From NCBI GenBank assembly GCA_905221605.1, contig CAJNDS010000513.1:276682-340681 (forward strand): a stretch of DNA of 64,000 bases, read 5' to 3'. Below, piece after piece: positions 38,970 to 46,237 of this stretch. A program made the translations under genes and the position numbers. The notes under the pieces are model-generated. The model ran no database searches and was not told the origin of the DNA. It saw only the letters and a program-made list of their open reading frames with translations. Source of the stretch: Symbiodinium natans (Eukaryota > Sar > Dinophyceae > Suessiales > Symbiodiniaceae). Every line of letters begins with the position of its first letter. Position 1 is the stretch's first letter.

Positions 38970-40208
38970 CTAGCCCCGAATTTTGTCGTCTAGCGTCTGC
39001 TTCAGACGTTGACGATGTCGAACGAGGAGCAGTGTCAGCGCCACAGCAAAGTTCTTATAGTCATCATAGACCTGGTCGTGGAGCGGTGAAAGAATTGTGA
39101 TGACTCCTTGTGCCTGCTCGTAATCTCCTTGGTCTCCTCCATATCTGTGTCGTATTTGTTGCCAGAGACTGTCAGCGAAGTAGCGATGCAGAGTGTCTCT
39201 AGGTAGTAGCTGATTCACTACCAGGTTTCGCACCCAAAGGAAGTCCTCATCGGACAGAGGGGTGGACAGCCATAGGCGATACAGTGTCAGGATCTCTCGA
39301 AGTGTCTCCTGATAGTGCGGGATCATTGAAACCAATTTGGTGTGGTAGTCCTCGTAATCAAGCTTTGAGAGATCACGGTCTTGTTCAAGGAAATCCCAGC
39401 CATCTCGGATCTGGTCGCTGGCCGATGTAGGTGTGGAGGCCGTAATAGTCCGCAGTTGTTGTAGTAGGCGAAGCTGAAGTGATGCTCTTTTGAGCGTTCT
39501 GAAATCATATGCTTCAAGATCAAGCTGATGTGGGTCTTGAAGCCGGAGGCCTAGGGGGAAATATGCTTGGCCTTGCCAGGTCTCCGCCGTCGTTTGGGGA
39601 TGCAGCTGGAGTAGGTTCCGTTGATGTGCTGGAGTGAATTCAGACCTCAGAATGACCTTGGCTTGCTCCAAAGTGCGGAGCAGAATGGCATTCAGCTCTG
39701 ATTGCGAGAGCTTCCCGGTAAGATAATGCCAGGTTAAGGCACCAGCCTGATCAGCTTCAGACGTGCTCAAGGACGGCGAGCCTTCGCCGTCTTTTGTGTA
39801 GTTGTGGATCATGAGGGTGAGGTACATGATTTGCTGGCGCTGGAGGGGCCCCATACTCGGGGGTAGGTGCGTCGAAGGCTGCTCGTCGTCAATGTGCTTG
39901 CGCTTACCTGCCAAGATACGTGGGCTAGCCTCTAGGGGCAGGGCTGTGTGTCTGCCTTCGCGCCAAGCCAGGTACCGATCCAAGTGGCATATGAAGCTGC
40001 AGAGACGTGATGCTACTCGCATGCTTCGTTCTGCCGTGCGTTCAAGGTCCTCTGTAGTGAAGAGGAGCCTCCTCGGGGCTAGATGAGTTGTTGCTGAGGC
40101 TGATGTGGCCATGTGCTCACTGATGCCGTCGGGTAGGTAGATGGTCATTGGGACTTGGAGCGACTTCAGGAGAATCTCGAGCAGAACCTCGCGAGACGGT
40201 GAAGGCAT
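38970..40208 (-). CDS. Gene B: unrecognised 412-aa protein of the A-D family
   Basis: The function is not recognised. It begins MPSPSREVLLEILLKSLQVPMTIYLPDG, aligning with the VLLESLFLPLPVYP start of A and C. It keeps the family landmarks in order: R.ASR.CSF, LAGKRKH (basic), Y.KDG, YFPLGLRLQD...QLDL..YD, LKRAS, a WDFLEQDRDLS..DY block matching WRFQ.QD in A, HYQ..LRE.L..YR.WL, and ILSPLHDQVYDDY near the C-terminus. Overall identity to A and C is low, so the duplication is old. The ATG is about 14 nt after hairpin copy 4. The TAG stop is followed by hairpin copy 3 after about 25 nt. Confidence 0.85.
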   Translation of the reverse strand: MPSPSREVLLEILLKSLQVPMTIYLPDGISEHMATSASATTHLAPRRLLFTTEDLERTAERSMRVASRLCSFICHLDRYLAWREGRHTALPLEASPRILAGKRKHIDDEQPSTHLPPSMGPLQRQQIMYLTLMIHNYTKDGEGSPSLSTSEADQAGALTWHYLTGKLSQSELNAILLRTLEQAKVILRSEFTPAHQRNLLQLHPQTTAETWQGQAYFPLGLRLQDPHQLDLEAYDFRTLKRASLQLRLLQQLRTITASTPTSASDQIRDGWDFLEQDRDLSKLDYEDYHTKLVSMIPHYQETLREILTLYRLWLSTPLSDEDFLWVRNLVVNQLLPRDTLHRYFADSLWQQIRHRYGGDQGDYEQAQGVITILSPLHDQVYDDYKNFAVALTLLLVRHRQRLKQTLDDKIRG

Positions 40209-40221
40209 GGCTTGTGTGCTA

Positions 40222-40248
40222 GCTGGATGGAGACCTCACGTGGCCAGC
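40222..40248 (-). repeat. Hairpin element copy 4, degenerate core (upstream of gene B start)
   Basis: Core ATGGAGACCTCACGTGG at 40227-40243 keeps GGAGACCTCAC but has lost the outer consensus. Arms GCTGG and CCAGC are nevertheless perfect 5-bp complements with the standard 17-nt spacing. Confidence 0.7.
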
Positions 40249-40530
40249 CTGTGTGGAGAGGCTGAGCCCGGCTGTGGCAAGCTTCAATGAAAGCAGAAAG
40301 CTGCAGACTTGAATGTGTTACTAGGTGAATCAGCCAAGGCTGAGGCATTGGCTCTGCAGCAGGCTCCAACTATCTGCAGAAAGACCTCATTGCCGGAGAA
40401 TGCCGCTGTGATCTTAGTGAGAAGGGACTGTGCTGCAGTTGGAGATGGAGACTTTTCCGCTGCTTTATCTTGGCTTGCAAAAGGCTGCTGGTGTCCTAGT
40501 TAGACAGAGACGTTGCTAACCTGGTGCTCT
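40249..40530. other. Intergenic spacer between genes C and B
   Basis: About 280 nt between two hairpin copies. No open frame or further repeat is recognised. Confidence 0.6.
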
Positions 40531-40561
40531 ACTTTGCAGGAGGGGACCTCACAAGCAAAGT
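40531..40561 (-). repeat. Hairpin element copy 5 (after gene C stop)
   Basis: Core AGGAGGGGACCTCACAA at 40538-40554. Arms ACTTTGC (40531-40537) and GCAAAGT (40555-40561) are perfect 7-bp complements. Confidence 0.92.
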
Positions 40562-40571
40562 TGCTGGCAGG

Positions 40572-41864
40572 CTAGGGTTCAAAAAGACGAAGGAAGGACT
40601 GGTGCCTCTCGTGCGACAAAGTACGATGAAGTGATCGAGCCCGTTGGCGGTTCGGGGGAGTGAGCATCTTATAGACGATCGCAAACGGCTTGTACTCCTC
40701 GTAGACGTCATCATGTAAAGGATTGATGATTTGGTAGAAGCGAAGAGCCATGCTATTTTGGAAGTTCGGAGTAGAATCAACACGGCGAGGAGACTCAGCA
40801 CTGGCCTGAAGTGTATGGTTTACCTGCTTGAGGAGAGCATGCTCGAAAAGTTCGCGGAGTTCTCCTCTCGAGACTGCCGACTCTAAAAGTGTGTCACGGG
40901 CCCAGGCCGTCTCCTCTTCAGTGATGTCTCGTAGGAGCCATTGCCTGTACATCACCAGGTTCTCTCGGAGTTGGTCCTGGTAGTCCGGGAGGTGTGGCAG
41001 CAAGGCCTGGAGATGCTTGTCATAGGGCAATGAGTCGAGGTGTTGCGCTTGTTGCTGGAAGCGCCAGCCATTGGTGACGGGCGACTCTCCGCCCTGGGTT
41101 GAGTGAGATATCTTGAGAAGCTGCTGTACTCGGTATATCGTCGACGCGCGCCTGAGTGCCTGAAGGTCGAAGTATTGGAGATCCAAGTGTTTGTCTTCGG
41201 GTAGGCCTAGATGTGGGGGAAAATAACTCTGACCTTGTCCCGGAGCCATGGACGGCTGCGACTGCTCCATGCTTGACATCAGACATGGTGTCGCCGACTT
41301 CATCAGGAGGTGGAGATGCGACAAGGCGGTGTCTATCATAAAGTTGATCTCTCCTTTGGCAAAGTGGCGGGTTAGGTACGTCCAAATTCGAAGTGCGGTA
41401 TTCTCCGCATCTTCGAGCTGAAAAGAGTTTTGGCCTGGGCCATCATTTGTGTAGTCTCTGATCGCCTGAGATATGAAGATGAGCTGACGCCGCCCAATGT
41501 AAGTCAGAGTGTTCTCCTGAGGCTCGTGGAGCATCATTTCCTCGTGCTTACGTTTGGCTGCTAGCTGTCGAGTGGCAGTCTTGGGGAGGTAGAGTCGAAG
41601 GTCGCCCAGTCTCCAGTTGATCTTCTCCGTGAGCAGTTTCATGAAGCTGCAGGTGCGGGAAGCTATGCGTATCTGACGATCCGAGTGCCGGAGGGCGTCT
41701 TCTGCCGGGATGCGTGTAGATGCCATTTGTATAGTGCTGGCCTCGTGGTCTCCCGGGGAGGATGCAGGGTAAACCGGAAGCGGGAGGAAAAGGGATTCCA
41801 GAAGCACCTCCATGGTTTTGTCCCTACTCAGTACCGGAGGGAGGGCCTCCATGGTCAGGCTCAT
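40572..41864 (-). CDS. Gene C: unrecognised protein, close paralogue of gene A
   Basis: Two in-frame ATGs exist. The first (41862-41864) overlaps the arm of hairpin copy 6. The second (41850-41852) begins MEALPPVLSRDKTMEVLLES and aligns best with the start of A, giving 426 aa. The protein follows A along its whole length, including LPLPVYP, RQIRIASRTCSF, LAAKRKHEEMML, SQAIRDYTNDGPGQNSFQL, LDLQYFDLQALRRAS and NSMALRFYQIINPLHDDVYEEYKP. It probably arose from the same gene by a recent duplication. It shows no catalytic motif I recognise, no signal peptide and no membrane segment. It ends in TAG, 10 nt before hairpin copy 5. Function unknown. Confidence 0.85.
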   Translation of the reverse strand: MSLTMEALPPVLSRDKTMEVLLESLFLPLPVYPASSPGDHEASTIQMASTRIPAEDALRHSDRQIRIASRTCSFMKLLTEKINWRLGDLRLYLPKTATRQLAAKRKHEEMMLHEPQENTLTYIGRRQLIFISQAIRDYTNDGPGQNSFQLEDAENTALRIWTYLTRHFAKGEINFMIDTALSHLHLLMKSATPCLMSSMEQSQPSMAPGQGQSYFPPHLGLPEDKHLDLQYFDLQALRRASTIYRVQQLLKISHSTQGGESPVTNGWRFQQQAQHLDSLPYDKHLQALLPHLPDYQDQLRENLVMYRQWLLRDITEEETAWARDTLLESAVSRGELRELFEHALLKQVNHTLQASAESPRRVDSTPNFQNSMALRFYQIINPLHDDVYEEYKPFAIVYKMLTPPNRQRARSLHRTLSHERHQSFLRLFEP

Positions 41865-41889
41865 ACAGGAGGGGACCTCACTCGTATGA
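41861..41889 (-). repeat. Hairpin element copy 6 (upstream of gene C start)
   Basis: Core AGGAGGGGACCTCACTC at 41867-41883. Arms TCATAC (41861-41866) and GTATGA (41884-41889) are perfect 6-bp complements. Confidence 0.92.
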
Positions 41890-42235
41890 AGGCTCTGATG
41901 TTAGCCGGAGCAAACACAGCTGCCTTGGTGCTTTTAGGCCGAAGGTAAGGAACCAGGAGGTGAAATTTCAAGGAAGGCCTCTCTCGGGCTAAGCTGCAGG
42001 GGTAGGGTTGCGCAGCAGAGTTCAAGCTGAAGGTGGGCAAAGCTGAGGCGCTGGCACTGGTGCGTGTTTCCCTCTTTGTGGTTAAGGACCTGAGGCTCTG
42101 CTCGGAGAGGGAGAGGAGTGTCTAGATTTGTGTTTGGGAGAGGCGCAGAGTAGCGGGAACAATTCTCCTTTGTCTGTTAGCAGCAGGCATCATCGATCTT
42201 CTGGTGAGAAAGAAGTTGACTAGGTTTGTTAAGTA
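41890..42235. other. Intergenic spacer between genes D and C
   Basis: About 350 nt between hairpin copies 7 and 6 without a recognisable reading frame. Confidence 0.6.
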
Positions 42236-42266
42236 GCTGACCAGGAGGGGACCTCACTCGGTCTGC
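42236..42266 (-). repeat. Hairpin element copy 7 (3' end of gene D)
   Basis: Core AGGAGGGGACCTCACTC at 42243-42259. Arms GACC/GGTC pair perfectly next to the core and GC/GC pair beyond one T-T mismatch. The stop codon of gene D (TGA, 42254-42256) lies in the core. Confidence 0.9.
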
Positions 42267-43495
42267 GTAACCGGCGCTGTTGCCGAGGGGCCCGCTGCCG
42301 TAAGAAGAGCATATCGGAATATCATCCTGCGCTCAGGCGTGAGCATCTGAAAGGCCAGAATCCAGGGGAAGGCCTGGTCCAGGACGTCATTCTCCAGGGG
42401 AGAGAGTATGGTAAGTAGTCTGTCCTGTGCTCTGGAGTCTTCCGGAAGGTGTGCAGCAATTTGCCCTTTGAGCTGGAGAGTGAGGTGTAGCTTGGCAAAA
42501 CTCTCTGGTATCGTGGTATTGTGCCATATTGCTTCAAGCGAGGCCAGTTCGGATGCTGTGATGGGTCGCGATAGCCAGGTTCTGCCCAGGCGGAGGTCTG
42601 TACGCATCTTTTGGTACGCATCAGTGGTCAGGAGATCATGGAGTTCCGTCAAGTGCTCCGCATATGAAAGAAGTGCCATGGCCTGATCCTGTCGCAGGAC
42701 GTCCCAGGGTTCGCTGGGGCAGACTTCGTCTGGCACTCGTGCTCCTCTTGCTCGGGCGACCATGAAGTCGACCATGGCCATGGTCCGGTAAATCTTGGAC
42801 GCTCGCTGTAGCATGTGAATTTCTGCGTCGAGGATGCCCAATGCATGTTCGTCACTTTGAGTATGTGGATTGGTGTCTGCCTCTCGCGGCCACGGCGAGA
42901 TATCCGAAGGGAAGAGACAAAGGTGTATTCCGTTCAGAACTCGTGTGGAGGCACTGGGTAGGATCCAGCGCAGATGCTGGGCAGCGCCATTGACAATGTC
43001 CCTGACGGTTTGCCCGCCCATTCCCAGATTGTACAGAGTCTGGGAAATGATAAGGGCGGCTAACTTGAAGTCGTCCGGCTCCATGGTCTCCTCTTCAGTG
43101 TAGATATGCACCGTTTCGAGTATCATCTGCAAGGTAAGTGAGCTCCGTTCCGCCTCGTAGTGCTTGATATGAGGGGGAGGCTCCGTGGGTGATAATAGGG
43201 ATGCCATCTCAGCTTCGGCCAGCAAGGGAAGATTAGGCTGAGCTGATTGGGAGAGAAGTCGAATCCAGTTGTAGCTGCGTGCTGCCAGTCTCAGGGTTGG
43301 AGCCAGCATACAGTTCTCACGTCGAGCAAGACCCTTGGCCTCATCCGAGAGGTAGAGGTTTGCATCCGGATCACTGGTTCTCTTGCCTGTGTACAGCATT
43401 GCCTTGCAGAAGAGGTTCAGCGCGGCGAGCTTGGACTTCATTGGCATCGTCGATGAGTCTGGTCGTAGCGGGAGCAATGGGCATGTATGCAACAT
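42254..43495 (-). CDS. Gene D: unrecognised 413-aa protein, divergent A-D family member
   Basis: The first ATG (43493-43495) lies about 22 nt after the long stem of hairpin copy 8, similar to the spacing in A and B, so I prefer it over the ATG at 43447. D is the most diverged of the four paralogues. It keeps R.AARSYNWIRLL (ASR.CSF position in A), IYTEEE, LQRASKIYR (LRRASTVYR in A), PWDVLRQDQAMALLSYAEHL, RLGRTWLSRPITASE (YRQWLLREINAEE in A), and ILSPLENDVLDQ..PWILAFQMLTPERR near the C-terminus (INPLYDDIYEE..PYAIVFKMLT in A). The last codon and stop are the GAG TGA of hairpin copy 7. Function unknown. Confidence 0.85.
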   Translation of the reverse strand: MLHTCPLLPLRPDSSTMPMKSKLAALNLFCKAMLYTGKRTSDPDANLYLSDEAKGLARRENCMLAPTLRLAARSYNWIRLLSQSAQPNLPLLAEAEMASLLSPTEPPPHIKHYEAERSSLTLQMILETVHIYTEEETMEPDDFKLAALIISQTLYNLGMGGQTVRDIVNGAAQHLRWILPSASTRVLNGIHLCLFPSDISPWPREADTNPHTQSDEHALGILDAEIHMLQRASKIYRTMAMVDFMVARARGARVPDEVCPSEPWDVLRQDQAMALLSYAEHLTELHDLLTTDAYQKMRTDLRLGRTWLSRPITASELASLEAIWHNTTIPESFAKLHLTLQLKGQIAAHLPEDSRAQDRLLTILSPLENDVLDQAFPWILAFQMLTPERRMIFRYALLTAAGPSATAPVTQTE

Positions 43496-43516
43496 GACGC
43501 AGGGTTTGAGAGGGGG

Positions 43517-43559
43517 GGCTAGGCAGCAGGAGGTGACCTCTCTTTTCTGCCTTTGAGCC
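43517..43559 (-). repeat. Hairpin element copy 8 (upstream of gene D start)
   Basis: Core AGGAGGTGACCTCTCTT at 43528-43544. Arms AGGCAG (43521-43526) and CTGCCT (43547-43552) pair perfectly, with GGCT/AGCC (43517-43520, 43556-43559) pairing further out. Confidence 0.85.
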
Positions 43560-43828
43560 TGGAGAGAGGGTTGGTGAAAAGCTATCAGTTCTTGGCAACT
43601 CGAATCAGCTGGATTGTGCTACGGCAGTTTGTGCTGCAGAGGAAGACTAAGAGTGAGGAGCCGGCTTTGTCTGTGGTAGAGCGTCCCACCTTGGCTTGTC
43701 GGTGCATAGAGCATGACTTCGGTGTGGCACGTCGAGGACTAAGTCTAGGCAGCGGTAGCAGTGTGATGCGCGGCTGGATTTCGTCTCTGAGATACTGCTG
43801 GGTTGAAAAGGTGTAAGCAGTGACACAT
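43560..43828. other. Intergenic spacer between genes E and D
   Basis: About 270 nt between two hairpin copies, with no convincing gene. Confidence 0.6.
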
Positions 43829-43868
43829 GCACTCCCTAGCAGGAGGTGACCTCACTCGCAGGGAGTGC
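43829..43868 (-). repeat. Hairpin element copy 9, long arms (after gene E stop)
   Basis: Core AGGAGGTGACCTCACTC at 43841-43857. Arms GCACTCCCTAGC (43829-43840) and GCAGGGAGTGC (43858-43868) form 11 pairs with a single bulged A. This is one of the two longest stems of the family. Confidence 0.95.
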
Positions 43869-43891
43869 CAAAATTGAGCTCTGTGCATGCC

Positions 43892-44629
43892 TCACTCCTG
43901 TGGATCTCGTCTTGGGACAAGTGGGCCTTCGGTAATTATCCAGGTCTGGACTGTGCCCGGAGGCAGTGGGCTTCCTGTGGCAGACAGTACCGAGGTGCGC
44001 GCTGGGGGGGACCGCGGGCTGAAGGGGTTAGGAGCAAGGGAGACAATCGGTCCAGGAGTGATGATCCAAGTGCCCACTAGCGTTGCAGCTTCTTGCGCGG
44101 GATGAGGATGAGCTGCGGCTGGGGGAGACATTGAGGCCCCCGACGTTGAAGTGCCACTTGTCGAGGAGGGACGTGCCGTGGTTCTGGGAGCACCTTCCGC
44201 CATGGGAGGGGGGCTATGGCCTGAGTGGTCCTGCGCTTGGAAAGGCTGGTGAACCGGAGTCGGGGGAGGGGGGCCCGACGGTTGGTAGGCCTGCTGGGTG
44301 GCTTTGGGTACGGTTTGAGCCTGGTTCGCCGGCGAGAGTGAGAGTGCCTTGGTTGTTATGGGAGTGGGCGGAGGCGGGCCTCCTGGGGCCAGCTGGGCGG
44401 GCTGGTTCCGGGAAGAGGCTGTCCGTCTCGAGGAGCTCCTTGACAGGGATTCCACTAGGTCGTCATCATCCTGAAGGGAAGAAGCCTCAGAGTCCAGGTC
44501 AGCCTCCGTGATCAGGCGGGAGTCTGAGTCCGCCGGATGCCTCTTGCCGCGAGGATGTCGTCTCTTGGAGGGCTTGTCTTCGCTGTGTCGGGTTTCTCGA
44601 TGTGAATTGCCTTCCTCCGGCGCTGACAT
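43892..44629 (-). CDS. Gene E: 245-aa basic/acidic then Pro/Ser-rich protein
   Basis: The function is not recognised. The N-terminus (about residues 1-40) is very basic with SKRRHPRGKRH, a likely nuclear localisation or nucleic-acid-binding patch. An acidic, serine-rich stretch follows (about 45-75), then a long Pro/Ser/Thr/Gln-rich region, probably disordered, with GPPPPTP twice. The C-terminal third holds a short repeat: TWIITPGPIVSLAP and TWIITEGPLVPRRDP, about 45 residues apart. The two copies may be short linear motifs. The ATG lies 16 nt after hairpin copy 10. The final GAG TGA GG resembles the hairpin core but lacks the rest. An adaptor or assembly protein is conceivable, with no direct evidence. 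Confidence 0.75.
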   Translation of the reverse strand: MSAPEEGNSHRETRHSEDKPSKRRHPRGKRHPADSDSRLITEADLDSEASSLQDDDDLVESLSRSSSRRTASSRNQPAQLAPGGPPPPTPITTKALSLSPANQAQTVPKATQQAYQPSGPPPPTPVHQPFQAQDHSGHSPPPMAEGAPRTTARPSSTSGTSTSGASMSPPAAAHPHPAQEAATLVGTWIITPGPIVSLAPNPFSPRSPPARTSVLSATGSPLPPGTVQTWIITEGPLVPRRDPQE

Positions 44630-44644
44630 GGCCAGTTAGCAGTA

Positions 44645-44669
44645 GAACAGGAGGGAACCTCACTCGTTC
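44645..44669 (-). repeat. Hairpin element copy 10 (upstream of gene E start)
   Basis: Core AGGAGGGAACCTCACTC at 44649-44665, one of few copies with a change next to the variable position. Arms GAAC and GTTC are perfect 4-bp complements. Confidence 0.85.
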
Positions 44670-44944
44670 AGGGCCGCTACTAACAATGGCTTGAGCTGTG
44701 AGCTCTGAGGTAGAGAAGAAAGAGCTGCTCTGAATGTGTCTTTGGCATGATGACCTCAGCTGGTTGAGGCTGAGGCGAAATCCTCGATGTGAGGCGGGGC
44801 ATGGCGAAACCTGAGCAGAAGCCAGGAGAGGGCAGTTGCAAGCGATTAATGCATGATGTAGATGATCAGGGGTAACACGCGTTTTCTGCACAAGTTTGCG
44901 TTGTCAGTACAGTCGCCTCTAAAGAACGTAAGGAAAAGGTGGGG
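44670..44944. other. Intergenic spacer between genes F and E
   Basis: About 275 nt between two hairpin copies. A frame shared with gene E upstream is open but shows no recognisable protein. Confidence 0.55.
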
Positions 44945-44973
44945 TTCGACAGGAGGGGACCTCACTCGTCGAA
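44945..44973 (-). repeat. Hairpin element copy 11 (3' end of gene F)
   Basis: Core AGGAGGGGACCTCACTC at 44951-44967. Arms TTCGAC (44945-44950) and GTCGAA (44968-44973) are perfect 6-bp complements. One arm encodes the last Phe-Asp of gene F. The stop TGA (44962-44964) is in the core. Confidence 0.93.
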
Positions 44974-45870
44974 GTCGTCCATGTCCTGAGGGTCATCGTC
45001 TGGTGTCGGTCTGAATGCGTCTCCACAGGCCATGCATAGGTACCCCAGAACAGACTTCTTGCATTCTCTGGAGAGCCAGTGTAGCGCGAGAGGGAATTGA
45101 TCTCTTTCCTGCCAGTAGCGTTGACCTGGCCTAGCCGAGAGTAGAATCGCTATCGCTTGTTGAGCAGTGAGGTGGTAGCGAACAATCAGGTAGGCACAGA
45201 GGGCAGAAGTCGAGCGATTGATGCCCGCAAGACAATGGAACAGGATGACCATCGGTTTGGTGCGGCTGCACTCCTGGCCCTCAATTTCGTCGATCATCCT
45301 GATCCAGGTCCTGGCAAGATTTGACACCACATCATGGAAGCCTTGATCGTTCCGAGAGATGCGCACATCCGAGAGGTGGTAGCGCAAGTTGGAGATGCCC
45401 TCCATTTGGTACATGAACTGCCAATCGGCATCTGTGTCATAACTCCCCCTGAAGCGCGATGATGCGTTGAGAGTCACGATGATATCAACCTGGTGCGCTT
45501 TGAGTTCAGGTATGTCGAGAGCAGTGCGCTGGGTGCCAAGCATCAGCGTGCAGTAGTCATCACGGAACACCACCGTGGAGTCCCATTTTGGCCAGTAGGC
45601 AACTGAATTGGGGAAGGAATGATCCGGGTGCTCGGCCATCAAGGCGCTCCATTCCGATGCCAGTCTGTGATCTTGCGTCGTCCATTGTACTCGATTGTAG
45701 AAGGCGGCCTGGGTCTGCGCGTGGATGTCGTCCATTGCTTTGTTGTCAGTGATTGATGGTTCGAAGTTGCACCGCGGTTCCGGATCCTGCATTCTGAATA
45801 GGCCATTGCGTTCAAGGCAAACGCTGTGTTCCGGGCCTCGAAGCCTGATGTAGGGAGCAGCCAGATCCAT
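44962..45870 (-). CDS. Gene F: dual-specificity-type protein phosphatase (Cys-based)
   Basis: The 302-aa protein carries the protein tyrosine/dual-specificity phosphatase signature HCLAGINRS, a CX5R loop with the catalytic Cys at about residue 213 (codon 45232-45234) and the phosphate-binding Arg six residues on (codon 45214-45216). An Asp about 45 residues upstream, in LSDVRIS, sits where the general acid is expected. By family knowledge it would hydrolyse phosphate from Ser/Thr/Tyr through a cysteinyl-phosphate. The Asn in the loop also recalls Cys-based RNA 5'-triphosphatases, so an RNA substrate cannot be excluded. The first 90 residues are unrecognised and the C-terminus is acidic. All key residues are present, so activity is plausible. 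The gene is bracketed by hairpin copies 12 and 11. Confidence 0.88.
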   Translation of the reverse strand: MDLAAPYIRLRGPEHSVCLERNGLFRMQDPEPRCNFEPSITDNKAMDDIHAQTQAAFYNRVQWTTQDHRLASEWSALMAEHPDHSFPNSVAYWPKWDSTVVFRDDYCTLMLGTQRTALDIPELKAHQVDIIVTLNASSRFRGSYDTDADWQFMYQMEGISNLRYHLSDVRISRNDQGFHDVVSNLARTWIRMIDEIEGQECSRTKPMVILFHCLAGINRSTSALCAYLIVRYHLTAQQAIAILLSARPGQRYWQERDQFPLALHWLSRECKKSVLGYLCMACGDAFRPTPDDDPQDMDDFDE

Positions 45871-45912
45871 GGCGCAGGGGGCAGAGAGGGCTATTTGCCT
45901 ATCTGAAATGGC

Positions 45913-45937
45913 TGTCAGGAGGAGACCTCACGCGACA
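45913..45937 (-). repeat. Hairpin element copy 12 (upstream of gene F start)
   Basis: Core AGGAGGAGACCTCACGC at 45917-45933. Arms TGTC and GACA are perfect 4-bp complements. Confidence 0.82.
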
Positions 45938-46191
45938 TTGGATGGAAATGACTGGAGTCACATACACAGATGTTGCTTCAGCCTTGCGTTTGTGGGCTAA
46001 AGCAGAGTTGGTGACTGAGCCCCAAGCCTGTGAGCTCGTGACCTGAGCTGAGCTAGTCTTGAAGCACGCAGGCATCGTGCTGTGCTGAATGCGCATTGAG
46101 CCGGCCTAGAAAACCAGTCAGCTTGTTTTTGCGCCGTAGCGAGAGTGGAAAAGGCAGCTTGGGTGCTTGTGCCGGAGACTTGTCCCGGCGT

Positions 46192-46224
46192 GCCGTTTCA
46201 GGAGGGGACCTCACACGAAATGGC
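46192..46224 (-). repeat. Hairpin element copy 13 (after gene G stop)
   Basis: Core AGGAGGGGACCTCACAC at 46200-46216. Arms GCCGTTTC (46192-46199) and GAAATGGC (46217-46224) pair at seven of eight positions. The odd pair is G-T on the plus strand. Confidence 0.9.
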
Positions 46225-46237
46225 TGCATAGTGCAGG

